64,000 nucleotides of DNA from Pseudofabraea citricarpa (Eukaryota > Ascomycota > Leotiomycetes > Helotiales > Dermateaceae). The notes under the pieces were generated by a model. It had not been told where the DNA came from, made no database searches, and saw only the letters and a program-made list of their open reading frames with translations. Location of the stretch: NCBI GenBank assembly GCA_029641185.1, contig JAPWGK010000033.1:186001-250000 (forward strand). Direction: 5' to 3'. The translations under genes were made by a program, and so were the position numbers. Shown here in pieces: positions 1 through 11,855 of this stretch (its first letter is position 1; the number at the start of each line of letters is the position of its first letter).

Positions 1-2703
1 TAGTCTCCGTACGAGGAGGCGAGAAGGTGATCAGATCTTGTTCTGATTCAGAATCCGCTTGTATGGTATCCTCTGAGGGCGCCCGATCTTGTGATGTAGT
101 CGTTGGCTGGGGAGCCTCCGTAGCATGTCTTGAAATGGGGTTTGAAACTCTCTTCCTCTTCTTCCTGGAGATTTCAGAATCGCTACTGTCGGAATGCCGC
201 AAACCAGCAGATTCCCTGTTAGTATATGTTAACTTGATGTCATGCTCCAGTGCTAAGGATCTTGATTCTCTTTGTTTTTTGTCGGTATCGCCAAGCAATT
301 CCTCTGTTGCTAACACTTTTTGGTACGGCTTTTCTCCAATTTCAAGTTCCATGAAGCATTTCAACTGTGTTTCAGTAATGTTGAAATGGAGTATGAAATC
401 CAGTTTTCGGTAAAGTTTTCTTCGTGTCCCCTTTTTCTTCTTCAACGGAAAGAATTCTAGCGCAAGGTCGCTCTTTTGATATGTTTCTTCGAGAATCTGA
501 CCAGTGCTGTCTGATTTGTGGATTGTAGAGAGATCACATGAAAATTTCTTATATCTTGATCGGTCTGTATTACACGTTAATAGGTACGCTTCGCTTCAGA
601 GGAACTGAAAACCTTACACTGAATACCATCCACAATGACTATCCCATTCTTGCGCTCTTCTGTCCACAAAGTATATCTCGTATCTTTGGAAACTGGTTCA
701 TCTGATATAACAATTTCCTCGTCAAAATTTAATCCTTCGTGATCACCCTTCTCTTTAATTTTGTCGCTAGCAAGCCAGGTTCTATGGCGCCTATATTCTC
801 CTGGATCACCACTCCCTATGTAGGACCCATTGATTACATCGGTGCCCTAATAATAAACAACATGGTTAGCAATGGTACTGTTCAAATTTCAAATTTGGTT
901 AATTTCATTTGGCGGCCAACCAGGAGGTGTTACGATCATAGCAGCCTTATGGCAATCATTCATAAGAGTTTGATCAAGTCGTAATCTTCTTACCTTCCAA
1001 ATATTCCACTCTATAACCCGAAGCCATGTGCCCTTTTCGTCTTCTTCAAATATCCCAATCCCGTCTTCTTTGGCGTTAGGGAATAATGATGAGTATTCCG
1101 GCTCATAATAAGGAATTGCGACCAGAGTACCATAATTTCGCGTTGTCTTGAAGCTCCGCACAAAGTTCTGTTCTGGATTCTCTCGTTCCAAATAAGCACC
1201 ATTGACCACACCGTCTTTACCAACGACACCACCAAAATGAAAGTTATCTTTATAGTGGCTATCGATATCGCTATTTTCCATTCGCTGCTCAAGATAAGCG
1301 GACCTAGCTCCGAATTGTCCGAGGAAAACCACCATCTACGTCTACGTTAGTCTACGCATTGAAAAAGTATAGGCCGCAGTTACCTTGATGGTAGGATGAT
1401 TGCGTAGTGTTCTTTTAAGCTCTTCTTCGAGAAGGTCTATTGGGCCATCAAAACAAGCCTTTATGAAATCCCTGATGCATCTCGTCAGCAATCACAATCT
1501 ATATTATTGTTTGATCTTGAGCCTCTCGTACATATTGATTCTTAGAGACTCTCCGATGAAACCTTTCTTTGGATTTTCCCTGAGGCCAGAAACATTTTGC
1601 ATTGTCCACGTGTCCAGCTCTTGTCCGCAAAGCTTCTTATCGTTCCTGAATTCATCGCACACTCGTCGTATAAGTGTCTGTAAGTCTCTGGCGTAATCGT
1701 CCTGCTTGATGTATGATGTTATCCATTCTTTAAAGGCTAATTCAACCGCCGCACCTGATACTTCAAGAGCTTTTACTTTATTTAGCCACTGTCGTCCTTA
1801 ATTTCGCTTTACCACTAACTTACAAATAGTCGGCTCGATTTGGTTTACGCCGAGAGGGTCTTTAGATGCTAACTGAAGAACTGTCATACATCCAGTACCT
1901 CCACCAATATCGATTGGTAAGAATAAGTCCCCAACCTACCATACAAAATTAGCCCATATTCAAGGTGATATTTCTCAAATTCTATTTACCTGCAGCTGGC
2001 TGACAGAGTCAGAAGAGTCGTCGAAAAACACCTCCTTCAGCCACTGTTTAGCGCCACAAAGAGTTTCAGAGACAGTGTAGACATCCTGCATATCGAATTT
2101 GAGATTTTCTCGACCATCTTCTGCCAAGGTCTTTTGTATTGCGCGAAAGCCGAGCTCAGCAACTTTCGCATGAAGCCTTTCTGGCCACCCGGATGGAAAT
2201 GCAAGCACAAGCTCAACTCGATAATCATTTCTTTGCAAAGTCTTTTTCCACTTTTTGAATGTTGATCTCATGGCATAGCCAAGAATTGCATCTAGAAAGT
2301 CACCAAATACTTCGTCTGGAGTCTTTCCAAGTTTCGTCCAAATATCGTTTCGTATGTCCTGATATTTCTGTGATGATGGACTGGCGTCTGTGTATCCCTC
2401 AGATTCGGCAAGAAGAAGTTTTATATGTCTTATGGTCAACGGTTCTTCTATGAGAGGTCTCATCGTGGGATTTTTTGAAAAGTCCTTGGCTGCGAAACCC
2501 CAGTGGACAAGTTTTCGCTCTTTCACGTCGTAAACCAAGTCTGTCGGTACATATTTGGTTCCTTCATAATTTCTCCCATGGGGCCAATCGTCTTGGAATA
2601 TGCTTGATACTCCATGTTCACGTTGACTTGGTATGCCATATTTCACAGCAGCTGTTGTTGTACCTAGATCGATTGCAAGTACAAACGTTTTAGACATGAC
2701 CAA
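1..2703 (-). CDS. Hsp70-like ATPase with long basic C-terminal extension (3' end beyond window)
   Basis: This is an actin-fold ATPase of the Hsp70 family. Exons on the minus strand are 2703-1990, 1935-1824, 1769-1384, 1335-934, 846-618 and 564-1; all junctions are GT-AG and in phase, giving at least 802 residues. The start carries the phosphate-1 loop (AIDLGTTTAAVKYG, about residue 11). Exon 2 carries the phosphate-2 loop (DIGGGTGC) and exon 4 the adenosine-type motif (VVFLGQFGARSAYL). The substrate-binding half is poorly conserved, as is usual in fungal Hsp12A-like proteins. The last exon is Ser/Lys-rich and has a basic run (RKKRKR) that could be a nuclear signal. An apparent stop at 577-579 lies inside a 53-nt intron. 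The divergent neighbour at 3580 has a GrpE-like end, so the two may be partners (inference). The family call is firm; the client and role are unknown. Confidence 0.88.
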
Positions 2704-3579
2704 GTATCGGGTGGCGACACAGGAGAAGCTAGCTTGGAAACCGACTTAAGAACGACACTTTCGAGAATATTTAAATGGGTACGTAAAATAATGGCTATCT
2801 TCCATATAAAACGTTTGTATCGAAATGCAAGTTTTGAACAGATTCCAAAATGATGGAGGACTTTCGAGTGGGAATCCTCCAGGCTGAGATAAAGAGCTAG
2901 AGGATTCGAGGCAAAATCTGCCTTGAGTGTTACCCATGTCGTGTTGGTCGCCAATGACATCTGCAAGAAATCCAACAGTTGCTCAACCCCGCCCACGTGA
3001 ACCAAAATAACCGCTGGAACGAGCGACAACGCAGGTATTGTTCAAAGAAGTTAGTGTGGCCAAAGATTCGACCACATCCACCTGCAGGTGCCCTTAAAGT
3101 TTGCCCCTTGGTTCTCGTCGACATAACTATTTGCAACATCATCGTGAACCACATCATGAACCAAGAGCAACTTTTCTCGAAGAAACGCAAGGTGGCTATT
3201 ATCACCACAGCTGAAAAGATAAGGGAGAATTCAGAGGATACTTTAGAGAAGTAAGTGAATAATCAAAGGCAGTGCCTCATAACCCAGTTTCCAAGCTTCT
3301 TTTGTTGCTATACCTCAAGCCTTACCTGAAGCTGGGCCAAAATCTAGTAGCAGGTCGCCTCATAAGCGATTGTTTAGTAGTATAGAGCTCTAAAGTTAGT
3401 CGAGGCCAAGTACAGTGTGTAAGTATGAAGATGAACTGCCTCAGTTATATGTCTAGTCTTTTCACGAAGCTCAAAATTACAAAATGAAGATTTAATTTGG
3501 CAAATCAGTCTTTTCTAAGTCTTATTTAGACGACACACCTAGCTATCATGGGTTTCATTCTGACTTCTACAGTGAGCCT
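2704..3579. other. Divergent intergenic region between Hsp70-like and PHD/GrpE-like genes
   Basis: This 0.9-kb stretch must hold both promoters. A plus-strand frame at 2979-3254 (91 codons) and overlapping minus-strand frames exist, but none has a recognisable domain or clear splice partners. No repeat or RNA gene was seen. Confidence 0.5.
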
Positions 3580-5061
3580 TTGCAGTCTGAGCTTCCACAT
3601 CCTGCGCCTGTAAACTCGCACCCAATGAACCAAACAAGGAAGCATCTACGTCTACGATCACGCAGCGACCATACAAAAATGGCATCATCAAGTCCAAAAC
3701 AAGTCAAGGAATCACCATCCGACCCAGAAGGCAGCGAAGTAGATGACGACGACCATTGTGGCGATTGTCGAATGAATGACTTCTCAAAAACAAAAAGCAG
3801 AAGCAGGGACTTTATCCACTGTATGAAATGTGGAGTTTGGTATCATATACATTGCCTGACCAAACGAAGGTACCAAAAACATTTGTTGATTGTGATGGGC
3901 ACTGGTCCGACAGATGACATGTGTATTTGTCGAAAATGCGCAAAAAGTCCAGACAAAGACACGCAGAAAATTCTTGCAGCCATTTCTCTTTTCGAGACAA
4001 CACTCAAAGATATAAAATCCAATCGAAGTCAACAGATCGTCCACAAAGAGTCTAATGCAGATCCAGGGCTCGTTGAAAACAATACGGATCCACATCAAAT
4101 AAATCGTTCAGACAGCGACTATGATGAATTGAAGTATCAAAACGAGATCTTGAAGCTTACTATTGAAGAGCTGAAGGAATTTAAGCCTGCAAACGAGGAT
4201 ATATTCCAGGCCTTACAAGAAAGTACCATTCTCGACAACCTCGACTTTCTTAAACAGCTTATCGCAGACTATGTGCAGATAGCGAAAGCAGAAATGCTGT
4301 TTCAAGAATGGAACATGGTCCAGCATCTCAAATTTCTCTGCCAAACAAATTCTGATGGTGTCCACATTGTTCGAGACTTGTTGGATCTCAAGCAAACCCA
4401 GATTTCACCAGCTGACAGCAGACTGGAAAGCTTAAGCCCCGAACAATTCCTCACGAATGTGATATGGTGGTTCGTATTTGATGTTGTTATAAATTTCCAC
4501 AAGAAAGACTTTCCAGAAGTGAAACTCCTTAGCAGTTTCTCTTTTGCAATCAAAAGATATCCGCGACAAAGTAAGATTTGCAGCATTTCGCTTCCTGATT
4601 GATATTGATAATTTGCAGGATGGCCGACCAAGCAAAACATAGTCTGTGAAGAGGTGCTGCTGAGAGCATGGGAAAGAAAACATTTCAAGGGTGCATTCAA
4701 AGTATCCGAAGACAGTCTTATGGAGTCATTAGAGAATATTCTTGCGTCTGTCTTGGGAATAGCTTGTCCAGCACAGAAGGGTAAGGAAGTTTTGGTCAAG
4801 ATTATTCAACAGACAGTGAGCCTGTCGACATATTTGTTCGCTTCGAGATGTGCGCCTCAGCAGATCAAGCCTACCCCGGGAGAGGCCTTCGATCCCGAGA
4901 AGCATCAAGCAAGTGATAGAGACTTTATGGAGTTGTCTAAGGGAGAGCAGCGTGAAGGAAAAGTTCTATGGACCATTAGGCGAGGCTTCCAACTCAAAGA
5001 GAGCAGCACATCGGGTCCTGGATTGACGATAAAGGCCCAGGTTATTGTAGCGTACAATTAG
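3580..5061 (+). CDS. PHD-type zinc finger protein with coiled coil and GrpE-like C-terminus
   Basis: Exons 3580-4570 and 4619-5061 join across a 48-nt GT-AG intron to give 477 residues. A second in-frame ATG at 3679 has a better start context (AAAATGG) and may be the true start. Residues about 60-124 form a Cys4-His-Cys3 array (C60-x2-C63, CMKC, YHIHC, CICRKC) typical of a PHD finger. Residues about 185-260 are helical, with heptad-like spacing. The C-terminus has FDPEKH at 421-426, then GKVLWTIRRGF ending at 454, then KAQVIV. This order matches the GrpE head-domain pattern (FDPxxHxA, then GYxL, then RPAxVxV), with small insertions. GrpE proteins release ADP from Hsp70. The Hsp70-like gene lies divergently 0.9 kb away. 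The gene model is solid; the GrpE relationship is inferred from the pattern only. Confidence 0.75.
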
Positions 5062-5138
5062 CGAGTAGCTGACTTCTGGACATATTATGCACCCATATGT
5101 TGAAAGAGAGCCCGTTATTGAAATTTTTCTACCGCTAG

Positions 5139-5642
5139 AACCTCAGCAGATGTTCAAAGGCGGGTTTGCGCGCGACTGATGAAGTTCGGTCGCACTTGAT
5201 GCAACCCATCGCTGTTTCAAGGCTCCAGGTCGAAATTCTGCCACCCACTCGCCAAACAACTTCCAAAATTCAGCGATTCGCAAACGCCGTGAGGGCAGCA
5301 GACGAGGCGGAAATCATGCTGAATCTGGAACCCTTGCATCAATTGCCGTCCTTCCCATCTGTCTCACCGACATAGCTGAAAAATGTGATGTCTAAGTGGA
5401 GGTGTGGCGCAGTATCCAACATCGAGAACGTTTTTGTCGAGGTGCATGCGAGGGCTACTGCAGACAGTGCATGAGTCTGCCTGATTGCCAACGCAGATAT
5501 CGTACCATAATTTGCGTCTGTTGGACAAGAAAACGATTCTTGGGGAGCATTGCATCACCATACCTTGCAAAAACAAGCTGTTGTGAAACATCACGATCCT
5601 CCAAAAGGGAATGTTGGAGTTTACATCATTGCGAACACTTAG
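5139..5642 (+). pseudogene. Decayed reading frame with three in-frame stops
   Basis: One frame reads with protein-like composition from 5139 to a stop at 5640, broken by TAG at 5373, TGA at 5472 and TAA at 5508. All pieces stay in the same frame with no indel. All three stops could come from C-to-T or G-to-A changes, as repeat-induced point mutation makes. No domain was recognised. An unresolved multi-exon gene is possible but no convincing splice sites remove the stops. Confidence 0.35.
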
Positions 5643-7296
5643 TGATATAGCCTTACTCACTAATATTTGAATGGTACCTAGATTTTGGAACTTTCAGGGT
5701 ACTACGGGTCTGTAATTAAATAAAGACTGTTGACATAATTTACATGGGAGAAGGAAATAGGCTACTGAGTAGAACCCAACCGAGTAAGATCATACTGAAT
5801 CAAGAGTAATGCTGTGCTATGCAACAAAACAGCTGCATAGCAAGTGGAAGAAACCATGAGTCCGATAAGGGGAGTCAGAAGGCCATTCCCAATTAAGCGA
5901 CCGGGTGAGAGAAGCAGATCACAAATGCTAGCTCGGGATTTCTTTATTTTCATGGCAAGTTTTAGGCTTTGGGGAAGTAGAATCTGTCGAAAGCCGGGTT
6001 ATTTTGGAAGCGAAGACTTTGATGACTTAGTAGGTGTTTAGTAGATTTTGCGTGGCAATGCGTGCAGCCTTCTCTAGTTCTTTCAGTGAGAAGTCTCAAG
6101 TAGCTAGAAATTAAGTCTTAGAAATCGACTAAGATGTTTTCTTATCAGCAAAAACTAATCTGAATGATGTCTCAGATAGCCATTGGTCTGAATGAACGTT
6201 ATCCGCAAAGCCTGACTTTCCTGCTATGGTAAAATCAGCTACAGCTAGCAGACATGTTCAAGTCTGCCCACCGGAGCGGCAGCGAGGCACATGATGCCAC
6301 TGTGGGAAATGTATAACCTTTTTAAATATAAACATATGAATATAACTACGTCGCAACAAATAAAGGGCTTTTAGATTTAATAAACCTAGTACCATCCAAC
6401 TCGCTTTTCATCTACTACAAGATTCAAAAGCCGTTTAGATACTTCTCATCGCCTTCCTATCAACGAGATATAAGTAGCAGGCAGGCAGAGAGACAAGAGC
6501 AAGTAATATTCCAGTTTATAAAAAGTCAAAAGATAAAAGACAAAAGAAAAAAGTGATATATCACTCCCCAGTCCTCGGATTTGACAACGGAGACTAAAAC
6601 CAAAAGCTAAAAACAAGCCTCGCAACCACTAGCCGCATCCCTGCACCTTTTGTATATAACCGAAAAGAAGAAAGGTTAGTGCTGTGGGGAAAGCCGTGGG
6701 CTCGTGGGTTAGTGGTAAACAATTGCATTTCTAATACATATGACATCCCTTCATAACAATGCAATCAGAAATACAGAGAATCCCTAGACAAGGATTCTCA
6801 TGTACAGTAGAATTTGACCTGATCTTTATTTTGCTCTTATTTTGCTTTTCTAGTTCTAATTTGTTTTTTGTCTTCCTTTTACCATGCTTGCTAGATGTAC
6901 AAGAGCGAGACTTTGTTAGCTTTCTGCTTGATACAAATTATCTAACTTATTCAACTTATTTCCAATAGGGTGTATGCCGCTTTCGAGTATATTGACTTAT
7001 ATAAAGAGTAGCGAGAAAGAGACTAACATGTATTGAACCCAGTATATATATACTCACTGAAAGATGCGTGTACGTTATACCAAAGAAAATGTGTTGTATC
7101 CATGCCCCAAAATGCTCAAAAACAGCAGACCCCAAAACATCTTACATATGAAAACCGTAATGCTATATGCTATGCCCGCCATCTAGTAAATACTTTTGTT
7201 GAAAAATAAGTACTCTCTACCTTGACACCATCCAACAGTCCGATAGACGTAACAGGCCAACCTCTTCTACATATCTACCAAGAAAAAAGAACAAAA
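5643..7296. other. AT-rich intergenic region
   Basis: About 1.65 kb of AT-rich sequence with tracts such as TATATATA and runs of A and T, especially 6300-7290. Small open frames (5762-5953 minus, 6759-6968 plus) have low-complexity or T-rich composition and no domain. It probably holds 3' flanks and may include eroded repeat DNA. Confidence 0.5.
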
Positions 7297-10200
7297 TCAA
7301 ATATTATTCATCCAATGGAAGTCCTCTCCCATTAATTCCATCTGATCCTTGCGTGGATATGAATTCCAATCATTGAATGCCATGTTTTCATCCGCTGGAA
7401 GAAATCCATCGCTTGGATCTGGATTGGCAATATCTGGGAGTCTTGGTGTACCTGCACATCTGCAAGGACCAACACAGGCGCAAAATGTTAATTGTTCGCT
7501 TGCGTAGCCGGAATCCGAAACAATCACATCACCAAAAGGCGCAGCAAAGTTACGTTGAGCTTTGCTCTCATAAGGTACCGGCAAGTCGGATTCGCTATCT
7601 TGAACGGGTGGATATTGAAAGACATTATTGAGAAATTCGGATGGCTGAGGGTGGCTCTCCCGTGGTGTCTTATTAACTTCATCATCTGTTGTATCGATGC
7701 TTTCCAAACGCTCAAAAGCTTCATGGCTTATTGCTAGAGGCGTCTCAGCCCAGGAGGTGCCACCTCGAGCCTCGCGATAGGATTTGAAGACCTTATCTTG
7801 GCAACTTTCGATAATACTGGCGAGATTTCCTAACAATGACGCTTCCAATGGTTGCATATCTCTGCGAACAACCTCCTCAATATTCGATCTGACGAGACGT
7901 GGTAATTCACGACGGATATAAGCCTCGTAGTCTGCTAGATCTTGCGAGTCCGGGGACATGGGCACTTCTTCTTGGAGTGGTTCGAAATCTAGATGTTTTT
8001 AGCATGAGTCTCTTTTGCTTCATCTACTTTGAAGAATATGAACTGGTTGAAATTTACAAAGCTGGCGACTTACAGGGTGAAGGAATCTCTTCATTTGGAA
8101 ACAGAAGCCGATATATATCCATCCACCTTTTCTCATCACTCTGATCGTGTGACGTCTTTTTTCTACTCTTGAGGCGCCTTTCATGCTCGGGGGTTATTCC
8201 TTCTGGCGCTTCACCAGCCCGTAGCTTGCAGATTTCAACATCAGCAACTGTAAGATGGGAATCTAGCTGATCCTGGGTCTTGAAAAGTTTCCAGCATCTT
8301 TTACAATGAACTGCCATTTTATGACACCTGTATAAATGTTCCCTGTCAGAAGTTAGTAGAAATCCAGAGTCGAGTTAGAGTTTTGGCACATACTTGATAC
8401 GAGAGATAGTTTTCCAATGTGAAAGAGCACACACTCGGTGGTTGTATATCCCATATCGACCTGGATCGTGCTTTCGGAAAGGACAAGCAAGCTTGATATC
8501 ATCATTAGGGATGTTTCTTGACCTAATAGAACTCGATGGTTGTCGAGGAGTCTTTCCATTCCGGTCATCTGGTAGATCGTCCTCTTCTCTCAGTCTTTTT
8601 CGTTGAACAGGTGGAAGACTAGTTCGATCTGTCGTGTTTGAACTATCTGTATTCGATACACTTGTGGAGGAAGAGGAGCTTCCAGCACACTCTTTAACGC
8701 CTTCAGTATACCAGCCTTCGCCAAACAGCCCCCAGAATTCCTCCATGATTCGGTCCACCAATGCTTGCCTCATTGGATCTAAGACACGGTCCACGGATTG
8801 GGTAGGTGATACGAGGTTTCTTTCTGTATCTGTACAGAGGTCCATATATACGCTATTATTGCTTCCAATCCCTGACTCACTGCTGCTGTATTGAGTTGCG
8901 GATTGATCATCATCTATGGCCATTATTGTTTCGCTAGAGCGTGCACTATCTTGGAAAGGCAGATCAGGCGTTGACTTCAGTTCGATGGGTTTAGAGACCT
9001 TCCTTTTGCCCCTCGTACTGTCATCAATGGCTCTCAACCAAGCTCGCTCGCTTCCAGAAGAGTCACTGTCATCATCTTCATCGTCAGTTAATTTACCCTG
9101 CTCGAAAACAGCAGAGTCAAACGAGTTGCCTGCAATTATGCTTCTTCTACGAGAAACAAAGCCGGCCGAGCGTTTCCTCTCAGTATGTGAATTATCGAAG
9201 ATTGTTCGTTTCTCATCTGTTACTTTACCAAGTTCAGTAATTGGATGTGTTTTTGAGGAGGTCAATAGGTGGTAACCATTATTCACTACAGCACGTGTAT
9301 AACTGTTTGACGAAGTTACTGAATTCTCGGAACCAAGAGACCCAGTATGTATTGCGGGCAACATTATCTTTGGAGACCGAATACGTACTGGATATGTGTT
9401 GTTGAGAGATGTAGCAGATGGAGAGGTATCGTTTTTGGCCGGAGCAAGACTCGAAACCACTCCTTTCAGGTGACTCGCTCCAACAGTGGTGTCACTCACA
9501 AGTCCTGAGACTTCTTCAGAGTTTACTTTTCCTTGAGCTGGTGCCAAAATCTTCGAAGCTGATGGCTCTCTTGATAAAAGTGAAAGTTCAGATGTGGCGG
9601 GAATATGTTCCAACTCGTCTAAATCTTTGGGATCTCTAACATGCCAGTCGAGGTCTTTCGAGTTGTTGTCGTCATTAGAAAACTCCGATGCTGCAGTCTT
9701 TGATTGTTCGAATCCAGGCAAAAGGCTATTTGCATGCCAGATTCCAAAGCTATGCTTCATCGATGTTTGTAGAGGATCAGGGCCATCACTCGTATGTTTC
9801 AGTGTCGTAGATGGTAGCTTAGCGAATGTGGCCTTCGCTTTCATGTTTCTAGACGAGTTCATTTTCCTTGCTCGCCACGCCTTCACATATGCAGGCAATC
9901 GTCTTTTGGGGTTGCTTCTCTTCATCATGATCCCGCTATCATCGGAATCGCTGTCGTACTGTGAGTCAGAGCCCCAGTCATCCTGATGGTGTGGATTTAT
10001 TGCAATGAACTGTTCGACCTCCTCACTAAATCTGATGGTTTTCTTGAGCTCCGAAGAGATAGCTACTAGTTCGGAGGAAGGATCCGCGCATGCATCTGAA
10101 AGAGTATTTGATAGTTGTCGTGGCGGTTGTCTAATTGAAGATGATGCTGATTGAATATCATAACTTTGCTTCCTGTTCGACTGACGTGCTTGCACTACCG

Positions 10201-11115
10201 CATCTGAAATTTCTTGTAGCAATGAGGAAGAAGACCTTGACTCCCGAAGAAATATCTCTGAAAGACTCCTCCTTCTGAGAGTTGGCTTCCGATTAAGAAG
10301 CCCGTTAGATGGAGAGGCTTCGGCTGCAGCTGGAGATGCTGATGTCGCGACAGGCCTTAGGAAAGCACTTTCGCCTTTCATCAGTGGGCCATAAAGCCAG
10401 GTTACGTCATGCTCTTTCAACCTGTGTTTGATGTTAGCGTTTTTGAAGCTACTGAAAAGTATGGCGTTATATAGGGAAATCACCAATTGATGGTTTCAGG
10501 TGGAACAGTCTTTAATTCAGACTTTGTCTTCCCCCATAGTCTCCACGAGGCATTCTCCAACCTCGCACTATTAGTGTAGGACTTTTGTTTCAATTTTAGA
10601 TGCTTCCACGTGGCCCAGAGATCCTCTTCATGCCAGCTATGTGTCAGATAGTCAACATGTCTTGTAGGAACACCATGAATTGCCGTGTCATCCTCCGAAT
10701 GGTCGGGTGGAGCTGGAGAGCCCGACCTTGACATAATTGTCGGAGTACTACCATTAGAACCCGAACGATATTCGACTGACCGCGCCGTTTTAGATGGTGC
10801 TATATCTGGGACTCGGCCATAATATTGAATTTCGTCATAGGAAGGGAAAACGATCGTGTCTTCTCCGATTTCACTGTCCTCGTAGCAATCATCCAACGAC
10901 AAATTACTTGCAGTCAGAGAAGTTAATGATAGTGCAGTCGAATCGGACGGCAGTGATTTCAGGGAAGAATCCGATGATATTGACACCACGGATGACGAGC
11001 CTGGGGAGTGTAGAGAGTCGGTATTCCATACATCAAGGCCCGCTTTCGTGTCCTTACTTGACGCAGCCATCGTTCTTCCTTCATCCCAGAGTCTATGCCT
11101 AGGTAGAGTGTCCAT
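7297..11115 (-). CDS. Reg1-like PP1 regulator (GATA-like/DUF1752 domain) fused to fungal Cys-His zinc finger region
   Basis: Four minus-strand exons (11115-10484, 10421-8394, 8342-8074, 7988-7297) join in phase to 1206 residues. Residues about 160-224 form the DUF1752/areA GATA-like block (SWHEEDLWATWKHL, then ENASWRLWGK, then DVTWLYGPL) seen in filamentous-fungal Hex2/Reg1 homologs. At about 338-342, KTIRF followed by SEEVEQF matches an RVxF-type phosphatase-1 docking motif in the same context as yeast Reg1. In yeast, Reg1 directs Glc7 phosphatase in glucose repression. From about residue 780 the protein changes to a second family: EFWGLFGEGW, ACPFRKHDP, HLYRCHK, HCKRCWKLF and LFPNEEIPSPYFE. 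That is the Cys/His module of many fungal C2H2-annotated proteins. No stop or start boundary separates them, so this is either a true fusion or two abutting genes sharing a frame. Confidence 0.82.
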
Positions 11116-11855
11116 CTCGAGAAGGAAACCTGTCCGCTTTTCAGCTCACAGACGGCTTAAAGTCGAGGCTGACACACCTCACGTGGACAGGCTACTTGGT
11201 GACACCCAGTACGAACTGAATAGAAAAGGCTTGTACACCTTGCCGGCTCTTGTAGCAACATCTATCTTCGTCGAATGCCTGCTTTGATACGGTCGTTTAG
11301 CAAGCCATGAAGGTATAAAGTTGGAAAACGTTCCATGGCCGGCATCTTGGAGCTGCAACTTTGCATCTTGCGGTACACAGTACCCCACGTCAGCCCCCAC
11401 GTCAGAATTTGTAACTGCGTACGGCGTATAACTTCAGATGAACCCTGCAGCCTTGATTGGTCAACTTTACGGTGTCTGGAAACAGCAACAAGAACGGAGA
11501 TAAGAATTCGCATTTGCGCGAAACTTCGCGCAGCGAAGAACTGGAAGCTCTTCGCAGCAATTGTCGAGCATGCTGTACTCGCAAGATGAGGAACTCCTGT
11601 GATGATGGGATATGACTTGGAGCGATGCTGGATAGATAGAGAAGAGGAATAGAAAATATTTATAACAATAAAGACCTCTCCAAGATGCTTTCGAACAAAC
11701 CGATTGACTCCTAGGAGATTATCCATCTTCAGCGACGTTCTGCTAGATTTGTGTTGTTCTGTTCAATCATCGCGGTGAGTGTTGAGTCGCTGCCACGTGA
11801 CAACAGTGCTAGAGGTTGCTGATTACTCAGCCACTCCAGCGAATTAGAAACCACC
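11116..11855. other. Divergent intergenic region with minor open frames
   Basis: This 740-bp gap separates the Reg1-like gene and the 75-aa gene, which point away from each other. The 154-codon minus frame at 11262-11726 lacks recognisable domains and is probably chance. It contains the tandem CACGTCA element listed separately. Confidence 0.5.
11383..11405. promoter_or_regulatory. Tandem CCCCACGTCAG direct repeat (CRE/bZIP-like)
   Basis: CCCCACGTCAG occurs twice, at 11383-11393 and 11395-11405, 12 bp apart. ACGTCA is the half-site of CREB/ATF-type bZIP factors. It lies in the divergent promoter region, so it could act on either gene. Function is inferred from the motif only. Confidence 0.3.

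Noticed and set aside
27..413. 128-codon plus-strand open frame
   Set aside because: It is antisense to the last exon of the Hsp70-like gene, whose minus frame is in phase with the upstream exons.
565..617. Apparent nonsense codon and frameshift in the Hsp70-like gene
   Set aside because: A 53-nt intron with GTAAGG donor and CAG acceptor removes the stop and restores the downstream frame exactly.
11262..11726. 154-codon minus-strand frame
   Set aside because: No domain, no conserved-looking segments, and it sits in a divergent promoter region.
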